From: Candidatus Sodalis pierantonius str. SOPE
GTDB lineage: Bacteria > Pseudomonadota > Gammaproteobacteria > Enterobacterales > Enterobacteriaceae
Reading direction: 5' to 3'
DNA length: 64,000 nucleotides
NCBI RefSeq assembly: GCF_000517405.1
Contig: NZ_CP006568.1
Location: 2,108,001-2,172,000, forward strand
Shown: in pieces, positions 38,193 through 46,848 of the stretch
How the letters are laid out: each line of letters starts with the position of its first letter
Numbering within the stretch: position 1 is the stretch's first letter
Made by a program: the position numbers and the translations under genes
The notes under the pieces: generated by a model
The model's input: the letters and a program-made list of their open reading frames with translations, nothing else
What the model was told of the DNA's origin: nothing
Database searches by the model: none

Positions 38193-38876
38193 ATGACGGT
38201 TATAGCTCCGGTAATCACCATCGATGGACCGAGCAGTGCAGGGAAGGGGACGCTCTGCAAAGCGTTGGCGGAAGCGTTACAATGGCATTTACTGGATTCC
38301 GGCGCGATCTACCGGGTGTTGGCGCTGGCGGCCCTGCATCACCAGGTAGCCATCGACAGCGAGGAGGCGTTGGTGCCGCTCGCCGCTCATCTCGATGTCC
38401 GCTTCGAGGTTGAACAGGGTCAGTTGACAGTGGTGCTGGAGGGGGAAGACGTCAGCCAAGCCATTCGCAACGAGACCGTCGGCAATACCGCGTCGCAAAT
38501 CGCCACGTTTCCGCGCGTGCGTGAAGCGCTGCTGCGGCGTCAGCGCGCATTTCGCGCCGCGCCGGGCCTCATCGCCGATGGCCGCGACATGGGAACCGTG
38601 GTATTTCCCGATGCGCCGGTAAAAATCTTTCTGGACGCGTCGTCGGAAGAAAGGGCGCACCGCCGCATGCGGCAGTTGCAGGAAAAGGGCTTTAGTGTTA
38701 GCTTTGAACACCTTTTATCCGAGATAAAAGAACGTGACGATCGCGATCGCAATCGCACGGTGGCGCCATTGGTGCCGGCGGCTGACGCGCTGGTGCTTGA
38801 CTCCACCCGCCTGACTATCGATGAAGTGATAGCCAAAGCGCTGGCGCGCGCCAGGCAAATTCTGGCGCTATCGTAA
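38193..38876 (+). CDS. cmk: Cytidylate kinase
   Basis: Phosphorylates CMP and dCMP. The 227-residue product equals the E. coli length. It has the P-loop GPSSAGKGT, the CMP-binding region SGAIYRVLALAALHH, the motif GLIADGRDMGTVVFPDA and the lid EERAHRRMRQLQEKG with ERDDRDRNR. The second P-loop residue pair reads SS where E. coli has SG, which keeps the consensus. The ATG at 38193 follows AAGGAG; the 19 codons open upstream include the palindrome and are not coding. rpsA follows 114 bp downstream. Confidence 0.97.
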   Translation: MTVIAPVITIDGPSSAGKGTLCKALAEALQWHLLDSGAIYRVLALAALHHQVAIDSEEALVPLAAHLDVRFEVEQGQLTVVLEGEDVSQAIRNETVGNTASQIATFPRVREALLRRQRAFRAAPGLIADGRDMGTVVFPDAPVKIFLDASSEERAHRRMRQLQEKGFSVSFEHLLSEIKERDDRDRNRTVAPLVPAADALVLDSTRLTIDEVIAKALARARQILALS

Positions 38877-38990
38877 CGATATCGTCATTAAATTACCCCG
38901 CAGCGAGGAAAGGCAGCGGGGCGTGTATAACAACCCCATCAGGCAGGATGCCGGATGGACGTTAATCAAAAAATCTGAAGATTATCAAAT

Positions 38991-40667
38991 ATGACAGAAT
39001 CTTTTGCTCAACTCTTTGAAGAATCCCTGAAAGAAATCGAAACCCGCCCGGGTTCCATCGTTCGCGGTACCGTTGTGTCCATCGCGAAAGGCGTGGTTCT
39101 GGTTGACGCCGGCCTGAAATCCGAATCTGCCATTCCTGTCGAGCAGTTCCGCAACGCCCAGGGCGAGCTGGAAATCGAAGTGGGCGATCAGGTTGACGTC
39201 GCTCTGGATGCAGTCGAAGACGGTTTCGGCGAAACGCTGCTGTCCCGTGAAAAAGCCAAGCGCCACGAAGCCTGGCTGATGCTGGAAAAAGCATACGAAG
39301 AAGCGGCCACCGTGATCGGCGTTATCAACGGGAAAGTCAAAGGCGGTTTCACCGTAGAACTGAACGGTATCCGTGCGTTCCTGCCGGGTTCTCTGGTCGA
39401 CGTGCGTCCGGTTCGTGACACTCTGCATCTGGAAGGCAAAGAGCTTGAGTTTAAAGTGATCAAGCTGGATCAGAAACGCAACAACGTGGTGGTTTCCCGT
39501 CGTGCCGTTATTGAATCCGAAAACAGCGCCGAGCGCGATCAGCTGCTGGAAAACCTGCAGGAAGGCATGGAAGTCAAGGGTATCGTCAAGAACCTGACCG
39601 ACTACGGCGCCTTCGTTGATCTGGGCGGCGTTGACGGCCTGCTGCACATTACCGATATGGCCTGGAAGCGCGTGAAGCATCCGAGCGAAATCGTGAATGT
39701 TGGCGACGAAATCACCGTTAAAGTACTGAAATTCGATCGTGAGCGTACCCGTGTCTCCCTGGGCCTGAAACAGCTGGGCGAAGATCCGTGGGTCGCTATC
39801 GCGAAACGCTACCCGGAAGGCACCCGCCTGACCGGCCGCGTGACCAACCTGACCGACTACGGCTGCTTCGTTGAAATCGAAGAAGGCGTTGAAGGCTTGG
39901 TGCACGTTTCCGAAATGGACTGGACCAACAAGAACATTCATCCGTCCAAAGTGGTTAACGTGGGCGACGTGGTGGAAGTTATGGTGCTGGACATCGACGA
40001 AGAGCGTCGTCGTATCTCCCTGGGCCTGAAGCAGTGCAAAGCCAATCCGTGGCAGCAGTTTGCTGAAACCCATAACAAGGGCGACCGCGTTGAAGGCAAA
40101 ATCAAGTCGATCACCGACTTCGGTATCTTCATCGGCCTGGACGGCGGCATCGACGGCCTGGTTCATCTGTCCGACATATCTTGGAACGTGGCCGGCGAAG
40201 AAGCCGTGCGCGAATACAAGAAGGGTGACGAAATCGCGGCCGTGGTTCTGCAGGTTGATGCAGAGCGCGAGCGTATCTCCCTGGGCGTGAAGCAACTGGC
40301 TGAAGATCCGTTCAATAACTATTTGTCTTTGAACAAGAAAGGAGCTATTGTTACCGGTAAAGTCATAGCAGTTGACGCAAAAGGTGCTACAGTTGAATTA
40401 GCGGGTGGAGTGGAAGGTTATCTGCGCGCCTCTGAAGCTTCGCGCGACCGCGTGGAAAACGCTACGCTGGTCCTGAACATCGGCGACGATGTGGAAGCCA
40501 AATTCACCGGCGTCGATCGCAAAAATCGCGTTGTCAGCCTGTCCGTTTGTGCCAAGGACGAGGCGGACGAGAAAGAAGCTATCAGCACCGTGAACAACAA
40601 CCAGGAAGAAGGCAACTTCTCCAACGCAATGGCTGAAGCCTTTAAAGCGGCGACCAAAGGCGAGTAA
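38991..40667 (+). CDS. rpsA: 30S ribosomal protein S1
   Basis: mRNA-binding ribosomal protein required to initiate on most messages. The 558-residue product has six S1 (OB-fold) repeats; the last four show regular GxVxxLTDYGAFVDL-type starts (for example GIVKNLTDYGAFVDLGG and GRVTNLTDYGCFVEIEE) and ISLGLKQ ends. Codon use here is strongly biased to optimal codons, as expected for high expression. Intact, with an A+T-rich leader. Confidence 0.98.
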   Translation: MTESFAQLFEESLKEIETRPGSIVRGTVVSIAKGVVLVDAGLKSESAIPVEQFRNAQGELEIEVGDQVDVALDAVEDGFGETLLSREKAKRHEAWLMLEKAYEEAATVIGVINGKVKGGFTVELNGIRAFLPGSLVDVRPVRDTLHLEGKELEFKVIKLDQKRNNVVVSRRAVIESENSAERDQLLENLQEGMEVKGIVKNLTDYGAFVDLGGVDGLLHITDMAWKRVKHPSEIVNVGDEITVKVLKFDRERTRVSLGLKQLGEDPWVAIAKRYPEGTRLTGRVTNLTDYGCFVEIEEGVEGLVHVSEMDWTNKNIHPSKVVNVGDVVEVMVLDIDEERRRISLGLKQCKANPWQQFAETHNKGDRVEGKIKSITDFGIFIGLDGGIDGLVHLSDISWNVAGEEAVREYKKGDEIAAVVLQVDAERERISLGVKQLAEDPFNNYLSLNKKGAIVTGKVIAVDAKGATVELAGGVEGYLRASEASRDRVENATLVLNIGDDVEAKFTGVDRKNRVVSLSVCAKDEADEKEAISTVNNNQEEGNFSNAMAEAFKAATKGE

Positions 40668-40759
40668 TAATAACAAGGGAGCGGAGGCGACTCTGCTCCT
40701 GGACGGTAATTAAGTTGTTATGCTGCTCTTGAAGAGAGCCGCGTAAACTTGGAGGAATT

Positions 40760-41044
40760 ATGACCAAGTCTGAGCTTATTGAAAGACTAGCTGGCCAGCA
40801 CGCTCATATCCAGGCAAAAGTGGTTGAGGATGCAGTGAAAGAGATGCTTGAGCATATGGCGACGACGCTCGCCAGCGGCGAGCGCATCGAAATCCGCGGT
40901 TTCGGCAGTTTTTCTCTCCACTACCGTGCCCCGCGCGTCGGCCGCAATCCGAAAACCGGTGATAAAGTGGAGCTGGAAGGCAAATATGTTCCGCATTTTA
41001 AACCCGGTAAAGAGTTGCGCGATCGCGCCAACATCTACGGCTAA
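40760..41044 (+). CDS. ihfB: Integration host factor beta subunit
   Basis: Forms the DNA-bending IHF heterodimer with IhfA. The 94-residue product has the HU/IHF fold with the arm motif RNPKTGDKVELEGKYVPHFKPGKELRDR, including the Pro that inserts into DNA, and ends NIYG. The ATG at 40760 follows GGAGGAA. rpsA-ihfB order is as in E. coli, but the next gene there (ycaI) is not here: hofC sequence begins about 70 bp downstream. Confidence 0.97.
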   Translation: MTKSELIERLAGQHAHIQAKVVEDAVKEMLEHMATTLASGERIEIRGFGSFSLHYRAPRVGRNPKTGDKVELEGKYVPHFKPGKELRDRANIYG

Positions 41045-41113
41045 CAGCCGTGGCCCGGCGCCAATGTTATTGCAAACCTGAAAAGCCCCCCCTAGCGGCG
41101 GCTTTGCCATTAC

Positions 41114-41590
41114 CATCCGCGCTGGCGTCGCCGGCTGCGCGCGGCTCTGCTGTGGCTGCCGCTGGCGGGCCCCCTGTTGCGCCACCACGCGCTTCATCAG
41201 CTGTTCCAGACGCTGTCGATGTGCCACAGCGCTGGATCGGGCGCTCGCGGTGGCGGCTCGCGCCGTGGGGCATCCCCGCTATCGTCAGGCGCTGCTACGC
41301 TGTCGGCTGTCGGCACGACCTGCGTCGCGGCAAGGCATTGCATCAGGCGCCGGATGCGCTGTTTCCGGCGCACTGCCGCTGGCTCATTCGCAGCGGCGAG
41401 CTTACCGGCACGCTGGATGAGATCCTGGCGCAGTGTCACGGCGAGCAGGCGCGGCAAAAGGCCGAACAGCTGGCGCAACTGGCCGAGCCCGCGCTGCTGC
41501 TGACGGGTGCCATGGTGTGCGGACTGGCGGTAATACTTTATGTACCGCTGCTGCAGTTGGGGGGGAAGTTTTTAGCCAATTTTAAGCGCG
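41114..41590 (+). pseudogene. hofC: HofC/GspF/PilC-type pilus assembly protein, 5'-truncated and frameshifted remnant
   Basis: Remnant of an inner-membrane type II secretion/type IV pilus assembly protein. Pieces in different frames read in order: LRAALLWLPLAGPLLRHHAL and QLFQTLSMCHSAG (first frame), LDRALAVAARAVGHPRYRQALL (second frame), then LHQAPDALFPAHCRWLIRSGELTGTLDEILAQC and LLLTGAMVCGLAVILYVPLLQLG (third frame). GELTGTLDE and the final hydrophobic helix with YVPLLQL are typical of the second GspF domain. The first part of the gene is missing. Its position beside guaC on the opposite strand is exactly that of hofC in E. coli, which supports the call. Confidence 0.75.
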
Positions 41591-41815
41591 GGACAGCCGC
41601 GGCGGCCGCGCTCGGCGGCGAGCTAAGAGATGCAGGTCAAGCACGCTTTTGCCGCATTTCCCCGCGTGAGCTCGGCGGCGCCAACATGGCTGAGGTAAAC
41701 GGCAGCTGGGGCGCCAACGCCACATCCAGGTGCGCAAGGGCCGCCACGGCCGCGTTCGCCGACGCCGGGCTTGCGGCACCCGGACGCACGCCGATGCGGC
41801 AGCGCCCGGCGCGGG
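41591..41815. other. Eroded spacer between hofC remnant and guaC
   Basis: About 225 bp of GC-rich sequence. The hofC frame runs on into it, but I see no family motif. It contains the 3' flank of guaC; no clear terminator with a T-run is visible. Confidence 0.4.
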
Positions 41816-42859
41816 TTACAGCTGGGTGAAGATCCGATTTTCCTGCTCGGCGACACGGATGAAAGTGGTGCGTTTGGTCAACTCCTTCAAGCGCGACGCC
41901 CCAACATAGGTACAGGCGGAGCGCAGACCGCCGAGAATATCACGAATGGCATATTCCACCGGGCCACGCAACGGCAGCCTGACGGTTTTGCCCTCGGCGG
42001 CGCGGTAATCGGCCACTCCGCCAACATGCCGCTTCATTGCCGACTCGGAGCTCATGCCGTAAAACAGCATAAAGCGCTCGCCGTTCTCCTCCACGATGGT
42101 GCCTTCGCACTCGTCATGCCCAGCCAGCATACCGCCAAGCATCACGAAATCTGCACCGCCGCCGAACGCCTTGGCCACATCGCCTGGTACCGCGCAGCCG
42201 CCATCGCTCACTATTTGGCCGCTTAGCCCGTGGGCGGCGTCGGCACACTCGATTACCACCGACAGTTGAGGATAGCCGACGCCGGTTTTGACCCGGGTGG
42301 TGCACACCGAGCCAGGACCAATACCGACTTTGACGATATCGGCGCCGGAGAGAATGAGCTCTTCCACCATTTCCCCCGTGACCACATTGCCGGCGCAGAT
42401 CACTTTATCCGGGCAGGCTTCGCGAGCTTTTTGAACAAAGGTCACAAAATGTTCCGAATAGCCATTGGCGACATCAATGCAGATAAAATTCAGCTGCAGC
42501 GACAGCGCCAGGATCTGCTTTATTTTCTCGAAGTCGGCCGCGGAGGTGCCGGTGGAAACCATCACATGACGGAGTACCAATTCCGGCGCGCGCGCCACAA
42601 ATTCGCGCCACTGATCCACGCTATAATGCTTATGCACCGCGGTCAGCACGTCGAAGGCGGCCAGCGCCTCTGCCATGTGAAAAGTGCCGACGGTATCCAT
42701 GTTCGCGGCGATAACCGGCACGCCGGACCAGTGAAGGCCAGGATGTTTGAAGGTAAAGTCGCGTTGCAGTTCAACATCGGAGCGGCTTTTCAGCGTGGAG
42801 CGTTTCGGCCGGATAAGCACATCTTTGAAACCTAACTTCACATCTTCTTCTATACGCAT
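41816..42859 (-). CDS. guaC: GMP reductase
   Basis: Converts GMP to IMP and ammonia with NADPH, linking guanine and adenine nucleotide pools. The 347-residue product matches E. coli GuaC: catalytic cysteine in VGIGPGSVCTTRVKTGVGYPQ, the phosphate-binding glycines in SDGGCAVPGDVAKAFGGGADFVMLGG, and the flap motif FYGMSSESAMKRHVGG. Divergent from coaE with a gap of 183 bp that should carry both promoters. Intact. Confidence 0.97.
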   Translation of the reverse strand: MRIEEDVKLGFKDVLIRPKRSTLKSRSDVELQRDFTFKHPGLHWSGVPVIAANMDTVGTFHMAEALAAFDVLTAVHKHYSVDQWREFVARAPELVLRHVMVSTGTSAADFEKIKQILALSLQLNFICIDVANGYSEHFVTFVQKAREACPDKVICAGNVVTGEMVEELILSGADIVKVGIGPGSVCTTRVKTGVGYPQLSVVIECADAAHGLSGQIVSDGGCAVPGDVAKAFGGGADFVMLGGMLAGHDECEGTIVEENGERFMLFYGMSSESAMKRHVGGVADYRAAEGKTVRLPLRGPVEYAIRDILGGLRSACTYVGASRLKELTKRTTFIRVAEQENRIFTQL

Positions 42860-43042
42860 AGGGTTTTCCTGGTAAAAGGCGACGAGTCGCTAATCAATAT
42901 TGGATACAATTTGCCTATTCCAGTAGCGGTATCATACGCGGGATTAAAGTTAGGGCAAGACTGCAGAATCTGCCCATTTTACGCTACAATCGTACCAATT
43001 TACCTTGGGCCGGGAGAGTCCCTTCAGGGTGAGGCAGTTAAC

Positions 43043-43669
43043 GTGACGCAATACATTGTTGCCCTGACCAGCGGTATCGGCAGTGGTAAAAGCACGGTGG
43101 CCAACGCCTTCGCCGCCCTCGGCGTGCCCCTGGTGGATGCCGACGTGATCGCACGGAAGATGGTCGAGCCGGGCAGCCCGGCCCTGCGTGCCATCGAGCA
43201 ACGATTTGGTCCGGCGGTGCTGAACGCGGACGTGTCGCTGGATCGCGCCGCGCTTAGAGCGCGTATTTTCAGCGATCCGAAAGAGAAAGCCTGGCTTAAC
43301 GGTCTGCTCCATCCGCTTATTAAACGGCAAACCGAGCAGCAACTGCGCTCCGCCCGCGCGCCGTACGTGTTGTGGGTTGTGCCGCTGCTTATTGAGAATA
43401 ACCTGCAACAGCGCGCCGATCGGGTGCTGGTGGTGGATGTGGAGCGCGAGGTCCAGATCGCGCGCACGCTCAGCCGGGACGGCGTCAGCCGCGCGCAGGT
43501 GGAGAACATTTTGGCGGCGCAGGTGCCGCGTCAGCGGCGTCTGGCCTGTGCGGACGATATTATTGATAATAGCGGGCGCCCCGAGGAGATAACGGATCGC
43601 GTTGCTACTTTGCATCGACGCTATCTTACGCTTGCGGCATCAGCAACCCGACAGGATAAATCACCATGA
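43043..43669 (+). CDS. coaE: Dephospho-CoA kinase
   Basis: Last step of coenzyme A synthesis. The 208-residue product has the P-loop region ALTSGIGSGKSTVANAFA, the motif VDADVIARKMVEPGSPAL, WLNGLLHPLI and YVLWVVPLLIENNL. The first P-loop Gly (ALTGGIGSGKS in E. coli) is Ser here. The GTG at 43043 (MTQYIVAL) aligns with the family start; the open frame reaches back to 42911 without homology. It overlaps zapD by 4 nt, so the two are translationally coupled. Confidence 0.95.
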   Translation: MTQYIVALTSGIGSGKSTVANAFAALGVPLVDADVIARKMVEPGSPALRAIEQRFGPAVLNADVSLDRAALRARIFSDPKEKAWLNGLLHPLIKRQTEQQLRSARAPYVLWVVPLLIENNLQQRADRVLVVDVEREVQIARTLSRDGVSRAQVENILAAQVPRQRRLACADDIIDNSGRPEEITDRVATLHRRYLTLAASATRQDKSP

Positions 43670-44421
43670 GTGACGTTTACTCGGCAACGGTGCTGTTTGA
43701 ACACCCGTTAAATGAAAAAATGCGGACTTGGCTGCGGTTGGAGTTCCTACTACAGCAGCTTTACCGGCATCCGGCTTTAAGCGAAATCGCCAACGCGCTG
43801 ACGTTTTTCCGTACTTTAGCCGATCTGCTGGACGTCCTCGAACGTGGCGACATCCGCAGCGAAATGATCAAAGAGCTGGACCGCCAGCAGCAAAAATTGC
43901 TGCAGTGGGAAGGCGTGCCCGGCGTCGACAGTGAACGCGTTAGCGCCCTGCGCACCGATTTCAAACGCTGCGCCACCACGCTGATGGCGGCCCCGCGCCT
44001 GGGCCAAGCGCTGCGTGAGGATCGCCTGATCGGCGCCGTGCGCCAGCGGCTATCCATACCCGGCGGCGGCTGTAGTTTTGACCTGCCGGCGCTGCATATC
44101 TGGCTGCATCTGCCGCAGCCGCAGCGCGACGCCCAGGTGGATGGCTGGCTCCAAACCCTGGATCCGCTCAACGCCGCGCTGACCCGCATTCTGGATATCG
44201 TGCGCCATTCAGGCCCGTTCAAAAACCAAATCAGCTTAAACGGCTTCTTCCAGGATAACGCCGAGGAGGGGGATTTGCTGCGGTTGCGCATCCCTGTCGA
44301 GCATCAACTCTATCCGCAAGTTTCCGGCCATAAAACCCGTTATGCTATCCGTTTTTTATCCCTGGACAGCGAGAACGGCGTGGTGCCGAACCGCCTGCCG
44401 TTTGAACTGGCCTGTTGTTAG
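43666..44421 (+). CDS. zapD: Cell division protein ZapD
   Basis: Cytoplasmic protein that crosslinks FtsZ filaments at the division ring through the FtsZ C-terminal tail. The 251-residue product (247 in E. coli YacF) has the all-helical N-terminal part (LFEHPLNEKMRTWLRLEFL) and the C-terminal beta domain (HIWLHLPQPQRDAQVDGWLQ..., VPNRLPFELACC). Starts within the last codons of coaE and is followed after 12 bp by yacG. Intact; FtsZ, its partner, is encoded about 10 kb away on the other strand. Confidence 0.95.
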   Translation: MSDVYSATVLFEHPLNEKMRTWLRLEFLLQQLYRHPALSEIANALTFFRTLADLLDVLERGDIRSEMIKELDRQQQKLLQWEGVPGVDSERVSALRTDFKRCATTLMAAPRLGQALREDRLIGAVRQRLSIPGGGCSFDLPALHIWLHLPQPQRDAQVDGWLQTLDPLNAALTRILDIVRHSGPFKNQISLNGFFQDNAEEGDLLRLRIPVEHQLYPQVSGHKTRYAIRFLSLDSENGVVPNRLPFELACC

Positions 44422-44433
44422 GAGCAATTAATC

Positions 44434-44670
44434 ATGAGCGACGATATTGTTAACGTCACCTGCCCAACCTGCGGCAAAGGGGTAGAGTGGAGCCAGAAAA
44501 GCCCGTTCCGGCCGTTTTGCAGCAAACGCTGCCAGTTGATAGATCTTGGCGAATGGGCGGAAGAGGAAAAGCGTATTCCAAGCGATGTGCAAATCACCGA
44601 CAGCGACGAGTGGAGTGATGAAACCCGCCACTGTGCAGATTCCGACGACCCTGTACACGATTCTGTGTAA
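44434..44670 (+). CDS. yacG: DNA gyrase inhibitor YacG, 3' end altered by IS21/IS256
   Basis: Small zinc-ribbon protein that binds GyrB and inhibits supercoiling. All four zinc cysteines are present (CPTCGK and FCSKRC, residues 10, 13, 29, 33) as is LIDLGEWAEEEKRIPSD. Native sequence continues to DEWSDETRH, close to the end of the 65-residue E. coli protein. At 44632 it runs into the terminal repeat of the IS21-family element, then into IS256 copy C, so translation adds about a dozen foreign residues (CADSDDPVHDSV) before a stop. The functional core is whole, so the 78-residue protein may still work. Confidence 0.88.
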   Translation: MSDDIVNVTCPTCGKGVEWSQKSPFRPFCSKRCQLIDLGEWAEEEKRIPSDVQITDSDEWSDETRHCADSDDPVHDSV

Positions 44671-45972
44671 ATGCCTTTTCTCAGAAGTGACCGTCCAGGC
44701 GGTCACCGAACTCGATAATAAAACGGCTCATTGCCATGCGCCAGTCCCTCAAAGGCATTGTCCATTTCTGTGAGGCCGCCTGTATCGCCAGCCACACCAC
44801 CTTTTTCACTGCGTCGTCGGTCGGGAACACCTTGCGCTTTTTGATGGCATGCCGGATCACGCTGTTTAACGACTCGATGGCGTTGGTCGTGTAGATCACC
44901 TTGCGGATGTCCGTTGGGTAGGCAAAGAACGTGGCCAGATTGGCCCAGTTTGCCTGCCAGCTTCGACTTATTTGCGGGTAGCGGATGTCCCCAGGCACTG
45001 GAGAACGCTTCCAGCGCCTGCAAGCCGGCTTCTTCCGTAGGGGCCTGATAGATAGCTTTCAGGTCGCGGGTGACGGCCTTGTAGTCCTTCCAGGAGACGA
45101 ACCGCAGGCTGTTGCGCACCATATGCACGATACACAGCTGGAGCCGCGCCTCCGGATACACCGCGTTAATAGCGTCAGGGAAACCTTTCAGCCCGTCTAC
45201 GCAGGCGATAAGGATATCGTTCAGGCCGCGGTTTTTCAGCTCTGTCAGCACGTTCAGCCAGAACTTTGCGCCTTCATTTTCGGCCAGCCACATACCTAGC
45301 AACTCTTTCTGGCCTTCGATGTTGATGCCCAGCGCCAGGAACACAGATTTGTTGATGATGCGGCTGTCCTGCCGGACTTTTAGAACGATACAGTCAAGAT
45401 AAACAATGGGATAGACTGCATCCAGAGGCCGGTTTTGCCATTCGACAACCTGCTCCATGACCGCATCGGTGACCTTTGAGACCAGCGCCGGCGAGACATC
45501 GGCGTCATACAGCTCTTTGAACGCGGCGGCGATCTCGCGGGTGGTCATCCCTTTTGCGTACAACGATAAAACCTGGTTATCCATCCCGGTAATCCGGGTC
45601 TGGTTCTTCTTCACCAGTTGCGGTTCAAAGGAACCGTCACGATCGCGCGGAGTACGCAGCGCCAGCGGGCCATCGCCAGTGGTAACGGTTTTTGTGGAAT
45701 AGCTGCTGCGGGCGTTGGTCCCCGGTTTAGGCTGATTTTTATCGTAGCCGAGGTGATGGGTCATTTCGGCATTGAGAGCTGCTTCGACGCTGATTTTTTT
45801 CAGTAGCCGATCGAAGTGACTGAAATCTTCAGGGGTTTTGAGATTTTTGGCCAGTTCGTTAGCCAGAGCCTGCAACTGTTTTTCGTCCATAAATTAACCT
45901 GTTTTTGATGTTGGATTGAACATATCAAAATCAGGCAAATACACAAATTTCTAAACAGGCTCAAACAGGCTC
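44647..45972 (-). mobile_element. IS256-family insertion sequence, copy C, with duplicated terminus
   Basis: Inserted 15 bp inside the left terminal repeat of the IS21-family element. The 8-bp target duplications ATTCCGAC are at 44639-44646 and 45973-45980. The right end carries the last 10 bp (AAACAGGCTC) twice in tandem (45953-45962 and 45963-45972), and the target duplication follows the second copy. Apart from this the element has the same ends as copies A and B. Confidence 0.95.
44681..45890 (-). pseudogene. IS256-family transposase, one frameshift
   Basis: Same protein as the intact 402-residue copy B. It is open from MDEKQLQALANELAKN at 45890 to LEAFSSAW. Near 44990 an extra base in a C-run (coding strand G-run) shifts the frame for the last quarter, which is preserved in another frame (IRYPQISRSWQANWANL to RLDGHF). 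The frameshift site differs from those in copy A, so the two were inactivated independently. Confidence 0.94.
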
Positions 45973-45983
45973 ATTCCGACGTA

Positions 45984-46060
45984 TCCGATCAGCTGTTCCG
46001 GCGACATCCGATCAGTTATTCCGATATTTTCCGATCACCCATTCCAGTGATATTCGATCA
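45984..46060. repeat. Subterminal octamer series, left end of the IS21-family element
   Basis: TCCGATCA at 45984, 46007 and 46030, and TTCGATCA at 46053, spaced exactly 23 bp apart. These are oriented toward istB and mirror the series at the other end. Probable transposase-binding sites. Confidence 0.85.
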
Positions 46061-46087
46061 CGTGTTCGCTCATCTTCTGACTCGGGT

Positions 46088-46837
46088 TTAGTCTATTTTT
46101 CCTGTGCTGGCTACTCCTTGCTCTTTGCGTAGTGATTCGCCTTTAAGTTCCAGTCTATAGCTGGGGTGTACTAACCGATCGAGTAACACGTCAGCTGTCG
46201 TGGGGTTTTCTATCAGTCCATACCATTTTTTCACCGGCAGTTGACTGATCAGGATGCTGCTGCTTTTGTCGTAGCGATCTTCCATCACCTCCAACAGCAT
46301 CGTTGCCTGCATCGGACTTATTGATTCTAGGCCCACGTCGTCCAAGATCAGTAACTCTATTTTTTCTAACTGCTTAAGCTGTTTTAGATAGGTCCCGTCT
46401 ACCTGACACTGGTGAAGATGGGCCAGCAACCGACCCACTCGCCAGTAACGCACGCTATATTGCTGCCGGCATGCCTGCTCACCAAGCGCACAACTGAGCC
46501 AGGTTTTGCCCGTACCTGTCGGCCCCGTGATGAGTATGCTTTTCTGATATTTCAGATATTGTCCCCCTAGCAGATCTCGCATCTGTTCCGGTGTCACTCC
46601 TCGGCTAGGGATATAACGGATATCTTCCGGTTTTGCCTGCAAGCGCATTTGCGATTGCCGTCGCATACGGCATATGTGGTTGTTTTTTCTATGCAAATTT
46701 TCCGCTTCTACCATCAGCGACAACCGCTCCTCGAACCCCAGCTCCCCATAACTCCCCGGGAGTTCGCGTTGCGTCTCCAACGCCTGGACCATTGCCGACA
46801 ACTTCAGCTCTCGCAGAGCCATTAACAGTGTATCCAT
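46088..46837 (-). CDS. istB: IS21-family helper ATPase IstB
   Basis: AAA+ ATPase of the DnaC/DnaA type that selects targets and stimulates the IstA transposase. The 249-residue product has Walker A GPTGTGKTWLSCALG near residue 106, Walker B LLILDDVGLESI, and the arginine region GLIENPTTADVLLDRLVH. The start is 11 bp after the istA stop, as expected for coupled translation. Intact. Confidence 0.95.
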   Translation of the reverse strand: MDTLLMALRELKLSAMVQALETQRELPGSYGELGFEERLSLMVEAENLHRKNNHICRMRRQSQMRLQAKPEDIRYIPSRGVTPEQMRDLLGGQYLKYQKSILITGPTGTGKTWLSCALGEQACRQQYSVRYWRVGRLLAHLHQCQVDGTYLKQLKQLEKIELLILDDVGLESISPMQATMLLEVMEDRYDKSSSILISQLPVKKWYGLIENPTTADVLLDRLVHPSYRLELKGESLRKEQGVASTGKID

Positions 46838-46848
46838 ATTTATTCTCC

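Noticed and set aside
38985..40295. 436-codon minus-strand open frame opposite rpsA
   Set aside because: Antisense shadow of the biased codon use of rpsA; the repeats in its translation mirror the S1 domains.
41050..41829. 259-codon open frame after ihfB, possible new gene
   Set aside because: Only its middle is meaningful and matches the GspF/HofC C-terminal domain; the rest is out-of-frame hofC and spacer.
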